Shown here: positions 6,590-11,397 of the stretch, piece after piece
Position numbering within the stretch: position 1 is the first letter of the stretch
Layout of the letters: each line of letters starts with the position of its first letter
Assembly: GCA_034440235.1 (NCBI GenBank)
Contig: JAWXBR010000067.1
Coordinates: 1-11,397 of the forward strand
DNA length: 11,397 bases
Reading direction: 5' to 3'
Origin: JAWXBR01 sp034440235
GTDB lineage: Bacteria; Bacteroidota; Ignavibacteria; Kapaibacteriales; Kapaibacteriaceae
Made by a program: the position numbers and the translations under genes
Notes under the pieces: generated by a model
Databases searched by the model: none
What the model saw: only the letters and a program-made list of their open reading frames with translations
What the model was told of the DNA's origin: nothing

Positions 6590-7954
6590 ATGCATAAGAC
6601 CTCGCTCAGCGCACTACTACTTGCACTCATAGTGGTTGTTGGTGGAACTGCGCGCATGAGTGCACAACCACAGTTGAAAACGCGCATAGTTGCATCGAAT
6701 CTGAGCATACCGTGGGAGCTTGTGTGGGGACCCGATAACCGCATCTGGATTACTGAACTTCGTGGTGTCGTCTCGTCTATCGATCCTACATCTGGTGACA
6801 AACGCGTCCTGTTGGCTGACCTTCCCGATAGGATTTCATTGAATGAGTCTGGGCTTCTTGGGATGGTCTTGCATCCGCAATTCGTGGAGCTTCCGTTTGT
6901 TTACATCGGTTACACATATATGGCTGATGAGACTATTAAGCTTAAGATTGTTCGTTACCGATACGATGGCTCGACGCTTGTAGAGCCGACAATTCTGCTC
7001 GGAAATATTCAGGGCGGCTTTATTCATAACGGTTGTCGGCTTGCATTCGGTCCGGACAATACGTTGTTCATCACCGCGGGCGAGGGCGGCCGATCGGCCG
7101 ATGCACAACTACTCGATAGGTACAACGGAAAGATTCTGCGCATTAATGCCGATGGCAGTATTCCTTCCGACAATCCGATTCCTGGATCGGCAATCTGGTC
7201 GTGGGGACATCGCAACCCGCAAGGTTTGGTGTTTGGTCCGAATGACGTCCTCTACAGCTCGGAGCACGGTGCCACAACCGACGATGAAGTAAACATTATT
7301 ACAAAAGGACGCAACTACGGATGGCCTCGCGTCGAGGGCTTCTGCGATAAGGCCAACGAATTGGCGTTCTGTACCGATTCGAACGTCGTAGAACCCATCG
7401 GAGCAACGTGGACACCAACGCTTGCCGTGTCGGACCTAATCTACTACCACTACGACCTCATACCCGAGTGGAAAGACCGTCTTGTCATGTGTGTGTTAAA
7501 AGAGAAGTTGATTGTTGTCATGAAGCTGAACGAAACTCGCACAGAATTTGTTGAAGAATATCGCATGTTTCGTGGAACGTTCGGACGATTGCGCAGCATC
7601 TGTGCGTCGCCTGACGGACGCGTCTTTATCGGCAGTACAAACAAAGACGTCTACGGCGACTCCACGCAACATCCCGGCTGCGATTACATTGTTGAGATTA
7701 CACCGCAGTCCACCGACGTCCACGAGCAAACGGCGCACGCAATCTTCCTTGTCACAGATTCCCAATTAGTAGCGTTCGCGCTATCGAGCAATGCAACTCT
7801 TGTTATTACTGACATCCTCGGGCGCACCATCAACGAATACAACACCGATCAGGTAGGGGGCTTTCACGTCGATCTTTCGCACCTAGCCTCTGGCGCATAC
7901 ACGGCAATCGTCCACACATCGGCAGGCTCTCAGGCATTTGCGTTTGTGCGTTAA
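6590..7954 (+). CDS. Secreted PQQ-dependent sugar dehydrogenase-like protein (glucose/sorbosone dehydrogenase family) with T9SS sorting domain
   Basis: A 454-aa exported six-bladed beta-propeller predicted to oxidise sugars or related alcohols with PQQ. A signal peptide occupies about residues 1-25 (basic start, LLLALIVVVGG core, cleavage near MSAQ). Propeller motifs include IPWELVWGPDNRIWITE, the HNG-containing segment FIHNGCRLAFGPDN with a candidate active-site His, ILRINADGSIPSDNP, WSWGHRNPQGL and the hallmark SEHGATTDDEVN with NYGWP. The last 60 or so residues (LVITDILGRTINEY, then HLASGAYTAIVHT) fit the type A C-terminal sorting domain of the type IX system, implying cell-surface or external delivery. 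An in-frame TTG at 6581 has GGGA 7 nt upstream and is a possible alternative start. The substrate cannot be inferred. Some members of this fold have lost PQQ activity, so 'dehydrogenase' is a family-level call. Confidence 0.85.
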   Translation: MHKTSLSALLLALIVVVGGTARMSAQPQLKTRIVASNLSIPWELVWGPDNRIWITELRGVVSSIDPTSGDKRVLLADLPDRISLNESGLLGMVLHPQFVELPFVYIGYTYMADETIKLKIVRYRYDGSTLVEPTILLGNIQGGFIHNGCRLAFGPDNTLFITAGEGGRSADAQLLDRYNGKILRINADGSIPSDNPIPGSAIWSWGHRNPQGLVFGPNDVLYSSEHGATTDDEVNIITKGRNYGWPRVEGFCDKANELAFCTDSNVVEPIGATWTPTLAVSDLIYYHYDLIPEWKDRLVMCVLKEKLIVVMKLNETRTEFVEEYRMFRGTFGRLRSICASPDGRVFIGSTNKDVYGDSTQHPGCDYIVEITPQSTDVHEQTAHAIFLVTDSQLVAFALSSNATLVITDILGRTINEYNTDQVGGFHVDLSHLASGAYTAIVHTSAGSQAFAFVR

Positions 7955-8019
7955 GCGTCTGAATCAAGAGGAATACAATTGATTTTGTGCGGTAAGCGGC
8001 GCAAATGGTATCTTTTGCC

Positions 8020-8937
8020 ATGAAGCAACTGAGTCGCGCGATCGCGCGGCAAACAACGATTGGTATTGTACTGTGCTTTGCATATTTCTATGCATCGGTA
8101 TCTGGCAGTGCTCAGACCGTTGCGCCAACACAATCTCCTGATGTAGATGTTCGGAACGCCAAGGCGGAGTTCATTAGCAACAACGACAAACCGTTGTTTG
8201 TTGTCCGTGACATTGTAGTGCAGGGCAACGTCGACACGTTAGATGTTGTTGTCCACCCATCTGCGATTCAATCCATCGACGGCAAATACAGATACAAACC
8301 CAAGGTTGTGAGCATTACGCGCGTCGATTCGAACGTGCAGATTCTCATCGAACTTACGGGCAAAGGCGTCCCACTCCCGGACGACAGTGTGCGCGGCTCG
8401 ATGCGCCTTAGCGTTCGCGGTGCAGGCACGTTTAGAGGGTCGCGCGTTGTATTCGAATCGAAACGCTTTGAAGTATTCGTTGCGAACGCGCCCCTTCCCG
8501 AAATAGTTATCATCACCAACAACATTCAGGTCGATCCCATCTTCGATAGCCAAACAGGTGTTTTTCATGTGTGGGGACTCCGAATAAGGCAATCGAAACG
8601 CGAGGCCATTAATTCAGTTCCTGATACACGGGAGCTGCGTATCGAGGGAGTTTCTGCCCGGATTGTTAAGGCCGAAGTTGGTGAAGTCGACAGTCCAAAC
8701 CGATATTCAGTTGTCGCCGTAGACGGCCATAACCGAAAGACAATTGGCTTTGCCGGAGACAAGTATATACCTGACAGTGAAGCGTACAATTTGGCGTTTC
8801 AGCTAAAGGGATCGCGATTTCCGTTGAAAAAGGGGATGGTTAAAGGCAATGCCACTATAGAATTCAGTGTTGTAGGTACTCATGGGGGTGCCACGAGGCG
8901 GCGTGTGAAGGTGCATCAAGTGCCGATATCGAATTAA
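8020..8937 (+). CDS. Secreted protein of unknown function
   Basis: I do not recognise this 305-aa protein. It begins with a plausible signal peptide (MKQLSRAIARQ, then a hydrophobic TIGIVLCFAYFYASV core, cleavage near SGSAQ), so it should reach the periplasm or cell exterior. The rest is rich in alternating Val/Ile and charged residues with short loops, suggesting a beta-sandwich of two or three similar modules, but no catalytic motif, Cys pair or lipobox is visible. There is no obvious T9SS tail. An in-frame ATG at 8005 would add five residues (MVSFA), and a stop codon at 7993 blocks further extension. It follows the dehydrogenase by 65 bp on the same strand and may share its transcript. The last six codons and the stop form the first unit of the 18-bp tandem array that continues downstream. 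Confidence 0.8.
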   Translation: MKQLSRAIARQTTIGIVLCFAYFYASVSGSAQTVAPTQSPDVDVRNAKAEFISNNDKPLFVVRDIVVQGNVDTLDVVVHPSAIQSIDGKYRYKPKVVSITRVDSNVQILIELTGKGVPLPDDSVRGSMRLSVRGAGTFRGSRVVFESKRFEVFVANAPLPEIVIITNNIQVDPIFDSQTGVFHVWGLRIRQSKREAINSVPDTRELRIEGVSARIVKAEVGEVDSPNRYSVVAVDGHNRKTIGFAGDKYIPDSEAYNLAFQLKGSRFPLKKGMVKGNATIEFSVVGTHGGATRRRVKVHQVPISN

Positions 8938-9043
8938 GTGCCGATACAGAATTAAGTACTGATATCGAATTATGTACTGATATCGAATTAAGTACTGATA
9001 TCGAATTAAGTACTGATATCGAATTAAGTGCTGATATCGAATT
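8918..9043. repeat. 18-bp tandem repeat, seven units, spanning a gene end and the following gap
   Basis: Seven contiguous units with consensus AAGTACTGATATCGAATT begin at 8918, 8936, 8954, 8972, 8990, 9008 and 9026. The first unit overlaps the final codons and stop of the secreted-protein gene. The central units are nearly identical, and units 1, 2 and 7 have diverged (AAGTGCC or AAGTGCT). Each typical unit contains the back-to-back palindromes AGTACT and GATATC. Because 18 is a multiple of three, the TAA stop recurs in frame in nearly every unit; the unit 3/4 junction reads TAT instead. The array ends 12 nt before the channel ATG, so it occupies that gene's whole upstream gap. Confidence 0.95.
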
Positions 9044-9055
9044 AACTTCGTGGAT

Positions 9056-9964
9056 ATGAGGAACCTTAAGGCGCTTCTTGAGCGCATTCGAAAGCACGAG
9101 CACAATCCGCTCGACACGTTCATTCTATTCGTTATTGTGTTCTCGGCCATACTAATTGGTCTTGAGACCGATGCCGATTTACATCTCGAGTATGCGAGCA
9201 CGTTTCATGTGCTCGACATGCTCATACTGTGGATTTTCGTGTGCGAAGTTGTGATCAAGATCTATGCTGAGGGTAAGACACCGTGGAAGTATTTCAAGAG
9301 CGGATGGAATTTATTTGACTTCTTTATTGTGTTGGCGGGGTTTGCGCCAATCATCATTCATGCAATAACTCATTCGAGCTCAGAAGGTGATTTTCACTTC
9401 CTGGCCGCAGCGCGCGTAATACGTCTTGCACGTGCGTTACGCGTAGTGCGCGTATTCCGACTCATCACACACTTGCGTCCATTGCAGATTCTCGTCGAGA
9501 CCCTTCTTCGAAGCATTCCATCGATGCTGTACGTTGCGCTGTTGATGATGATGTTGTTCTACGTGTATGCCATTGTTGGTGTGTCGCTATTCGCTGCGAA
9601 CGACCCGGCTCACTTTGGCTCGATTAACCATGCCGCGCTCACGCTATTTCAGTGTATGACGGGGGACTCGTGGTCTGACATCATGAAGATTCAGATGATT
9701 GCTCCCGTTGCCGGAAGTGCAACCGAAGACCACTCTGTGATTGCACCGATCTACTTCGTGACCTTCATGATTTTTGCGAGCTTCATCATTCTGAATCTCG
9801 TCATCGGAATTATCGTGTCAGCAATGGAAGAGGCCCGCACCATTCACGTCCGTGAAGAGCTCGCCGCCATCAAGGCCGAAGAGCAGGCACAGTCGGAGGA
9901 TCTAGATTTGGTGCGGGAGGACTTGGCGAGGATATTGCGGCGCCTAGACGAATTCAAACGCTGA
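9056..9964 (+). CDS. Voltage-gated cation channel of the bacterial NaV/CaV family
   Basis: A 302-aa single-domain six-helix channel that would assemble as a homotetramer in the inner membrane. With numbering from the ATG: S1 about 20-38, S2 about 50-71 (CEVVIK acidic cluster), S3 about 84-102 (WNLFDFF), S4 about 118-138 with six arginines exactly every third residue (R120, 123, 126, 129, 132, 135), S5 about 153-180, pore helix and filter about 191-208, S6 about 230-256 (IFASFIILNLVIGIIVSAMEE). A cytoplasmic Glu-rich helical tail (to 302) resembles the tetrameric coiled coil of bacterial sodium channels. The filter reads TGDSWSD, with Asp at the positions of the conserved Glu and of the residue after WS in NavAb-type TLESWSM. 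A GTG at 9050 is an alternative start. No ribosome binding site is seen; the tandem array lies directly upstream. Confidence 0.93.
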   Translation: MRNLKALLERIRKHEHNPLDTFILFVIVFSAILIGLETDADLHLEYASTFHVLDMLILWIFVCEVVIKIYAEGKTPWKYFKSGWNLFDFFIVLAGFAPIIIHAITHSSSEGDFHFLAAARVIRLARALRVVRVFRLITHLRPLQILVETLLRSIPSMLYVALLMMMLFYVYAIVGVSLFAANDPAHFGSINHAALTLFQCMTGDSWSDIMKIQMIAPVAGSATEDHSVIAPIYFVTFMIFASFIILNLVIGIIVSAMEEARTIHVREELAAIKAEEQAQSEDLDLVREDLARILRRLDEFKR

Positions 9965-9990
9965 TTCCGGGAATCATTCTCTCCCGGAAT
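9964..9990. terminator. Hairpin between convergent genes, possible bidirectional terminator
   Basis: ATTCCGGGA, a 9-nt loop, then TCCCGGAAT: a perfect 9-bp stem beginning at the last base of the channel stop codon. The channel (plus) and the sulfhydrylase (minus, stop at 10025) converge on it. There is no clear T-run on either side, so termination efficiency is uncertain. The rest of the 60-bp gap is A/T-rich and holds nothing else I can identify. Confidence 0.55.
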
Positions 9991-10024
9991 GAATGACGTA
10001 AGTCGTTATAAATATAGAAAACGC

Positions 10025-11221
10025 CTACGCCGCCCCGAGCATGCCTTCGAGGTCTGCTAGAATGTCGTCGATATGCTCAAGGCCGACGGAAATACGTACC
10101 GAGCCCGGGTAAATGCCAGATGCCACACGAATGTCTTCGGGCACTTTTGCATGCGTCGTCGAAGCAGGGTGTGTGATAATCGTACGCGTATCGCCGAGGT
10201 TGGCCGAGAGGCTCGACATCGACCGCGCATCGAGAAAACGACGTCCGGCGTCGAGGCCACCCTTCAACACAAAAGCCACCAAGCCCCCTCCCTGACGCAT
10301 CTGCGTTTTGGCAATGGTGTATTGAGGGTGCGACGGAAGATGCGGGTATCGAACGTATTCCACTTTTGTATGCGCTTCGAGGTACTGCGCAACTGCAAGT
10401 GCGTTGCTACAATGTCTGTCCATGCGCACAGCAAGAGTTTCTAAACTTTTAGATAATATCCAGGCGTTGAAGGGCGACATCGACGGACCACTGTTTCTGC
10501 AGAAGAGATAGATCTGTCGAACGAAGTCTTTTTTGCCAAGGACGAGTCCGCCAAGCACACGGCCTTGTCCGTCGAGATACTTTGTTGCCGAATGCACGAC
10601 GATGTCGGCACCGAGTGCAACTGGTGTTTGCAGATACGGTGTTGCAAAGCAGTTGTCGACCATTACGATGATGTCGCGTTCACCTGGTTCTAATGTTAAA
10701 CGTCGATGCTCATGTGCGATAGCACAGATCGATGTAATGTCGAGCACATCAAGCGCTGGGTTCGATGGCGACTCTACAATGAACATCTTTGTCGCGGGCG
10801 TTATGGCGTTGCGCCATGCATCGAGGTCAGTACCATCGACCATGGTCGTTGTGATACCCCAGCGCGGCAGGTAGGTTGTAAGCAATGTATGTGTCGACCC
10901 GAACAACGCACGCGATGCAACGATATGGTCGCCGCTCACGAGCAGTCCCATTATCGACGCAAACACAGCGGCCATGCCCGTAGCCGTCGCGACCCCTGCT
11001 TCGGCCCCTTCCAGCAAACACATTTTATCGATAAGCTCAGTTGTATTCGGGTTCGTAAACCGCGAGTAGATCAGTCCATCCTGCTCATCGGCAAACAGCG
11101 CCCTCATGTGCTCTGCATCGTCGAAAAGAAAGCTGCTCGTCAGATAAAGCGGCGTCGAATGCTCATGCTGCGCCGTCTGCTCGATTTGTGTGCGGATTGC
11201 ATCCGTCTCGAAGTGTGTCAT
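10025..11221 (-). CDS. metZ: O-succinylhomoserine sulfhydrylase (Cys/Met metabolism PLP-dependent enzyme)
   Basis: A 398-aa cytoplasmic enzyme predicted to make homocysteine from O-succinylhomoserine and sulfide in methionine synthesis. Visible features are the substrate/PLP loop YSRFTNPN, ATGMAAVFASIMGLL, the cofactor aspartate D189 in MVDNCFATPYLQTP, and the Schiff-base lysine K214 in HSATKYLDGQGR, whose DGQGR ending is typical of MetZ. In the C-terminal domain there is an SLSANLGDTRTIITHPASTTH block and SVRISVGLEHIDDI. A short insertion (RRLTLEPGERD, just before IIVMVDN) is mildly unusual. The ATG at 11221 is preferred: MTHFETDAIRTQ matches family starts, while an upstream TTG at 11257 would begin inside the tandem repeat. 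Cystathionine gamma-synthase or methionine gamma-lyase activity cannot be excluded from sequence alone. It is transcribed toward the channel gene and has no metabolic partner in the window. Confidence 0.88.
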   Translation of the reverse strand: MTHFETDAIRTQIEQTAQHEHSTPLYLTSSFLFDDAEHMRALFADEQDGLIYSRFTNPNTTELIDKMCLLEGAEAGVATATGMAAVFASIMGLLVSGDHIVASRALFGSTHTLLTTYLPRWGITTTMVDGTDLDAWRNAITPATKMFIVESPSNPALDVLDITSICAIAHEHRRLTLEPGERDIIVMVDNCFATPYLQTPVALGADIVVHSATKYLDGQGRVLGGLVLGKKDFVRQIYLFCRNSGPSMSPFNAWILSKSLETLAVRMDRHCSNALAVAQYLEAHTKVEYVRYPHLPSHPQYTIAKTQMRQGGGLVAFVLKGGLDAGRRFLDARSMSSLSANLGDTRTIITHPASTTHAKVPEDIRVASGIYPGSVRISVGLEHIDDILADLEGMLGAA

Positions 11222-11241
11222 GCGCGAAGTTACGACTGGGT

Positions 11242-11381
11242 AAGGGGCCGCGCGCAAGCGCGCGAAGGGAAGGGGCCGCGCGTAAGCGCGCGAAGGGAAG
11301 GGGCCGCGCGCAAGCGCGCGAAGGGAAGGGGCCGCGCGTAAGCGCGCGAAGGGAAGGGTCCGCGCGTAAGCGCGCGAAGGG
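11242..11381. repeat. 28-bp GC-rich palindromic tandem repeat, five units, upstream of metZ
   Basis: Units at 11242-11269, 11270-11297, 11298-11325, 11326-11353 and 11354-11381. Each reads AAGGGG, then a self-complementary core (CGCGCG, a CAAG or TAAG loop, CGCGCG), then AAGGG. The loop base is C in units 1 and 3 and T in units 2, 4 and 5. The last unit also has AAGGGTCC in place of AAGGGGCC. The array ends 20 nt before the metZ start codon, so it lies in the promoter or 5' leader and would give a chain of stable hairpins in the transcript. The final 16 bp of the window hold nothing I can identify. Confidence 0.95.
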
Positions 11382-11397
11382 ACAGTCTATGTTTATC

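Noticed and set aside
6418..6597. 60-codon plus-strand ORF with a Thr-rich tail in the divergent gap.
   Set aside because: The tail comes from a low-complexity ACN tract, the ORF overlaps the dehydrogenase start, and there is no ribosome binding site or recognisable motif.
7979..8023. TTG-initiated 14-codon ORF after AAGAGGA, whose TGA overlaps the ATG of the secreted-protein gene.
   Set aside because: Such an overlap could be a translational-coupling leader, but the ORF is very short, starts with TTG and has no further support. The purine-rich AAGAGGA may be chance.
8918..9043. A CRISPR array reading of the 18-bp repeats.
   Set aside because: The units are directly contiguous with no spacers and no cas genes are nearby, so it is a plain tandem repeat.
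8803..9201. Minus-strand ORF with a striking IRYQYL-type repeat.
   Set aside because: It is the reverse reading of the 18-bp array plus the ends of two well-supported plus-strand genes, and has no independent support.
10706..11341. Long plus-strand ORF (211 codons) opposite metZ, ending in Arg/Gly/Lys-rich repeats.
   Set aside because: It is antisense to an intact PLP enzyme with all catalytic motifs, and its tail is the translated 28-bp array.

Overview
The window is chromosomal DNA from a bacterium with roughly balanced base composition. I place it tentatively in the Bacteroidota/Chlorobi (FCB) group, perhaps an Ignavibacteria- or Kapabacteria-like lineage. The main reason is a secreted sugar dehydrogenase that ends in what looks like a type IX secretion (T9SS type A) sorting domain. 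Most starts also lack a convincing Shine-Dalgarno sequence. No rRNA, tRNA, CRISPR array, transposase or phage gene was found. The taxonomic placement is inference.

Left half (2-6408), all on the minus strand and read right to left: an MBL-fold ligase-associated DNA exonuclease, then a stand-alone ATP-dependent DNA ligase 34 bp behind it. After a structured 205-bp gap come the end-joining gene ku and a three-domain ligD. This puts two ATP-dependent DNA ligase systems side by side. Ku and LigD form the classical bacterial non-homologous end-joining pair. The exonuclease and ligase are half of a conserved repair cluster that usually also carries a DEXH helicase and a phosphoesterase, neither of which is in this window.

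Right half: a divergent intergenic region (6409-6589), then three plus-strand genes. These are a secreted PQQ-type glucose/sorbosone dehydrogenase-like protein, a secreted protein of unknown function, and a six-helix voltage-gated ion channel of the bacterial NaV/CaV type with an unusual selectivity filter (TGDSWSD). A hairpin separates the channel from a convergent minus-strand gene for O-succinylhomoserine sulfhydrylase (methionine biosynthesis).

The most distinctive property is the density of short tandem repeats at gene edges and in protein linkers. There is a 30-bp array that extends the C-terminus of LigD, an 18-bp array that starts inside the last codons of the unknown secreted protein and runs almost to the channel start, and a 28-bp palindromic array just upstream of the sulfhydrylase. 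Three small in-frame duplications lie inside the ATP-dependent ligase, and two palindromes lie in an apparent insertion in the exonuclease. I see no clearly new multi-gene system. The repeat behaviour, the joint end-joining cluster and the channel filter are the points worth following.
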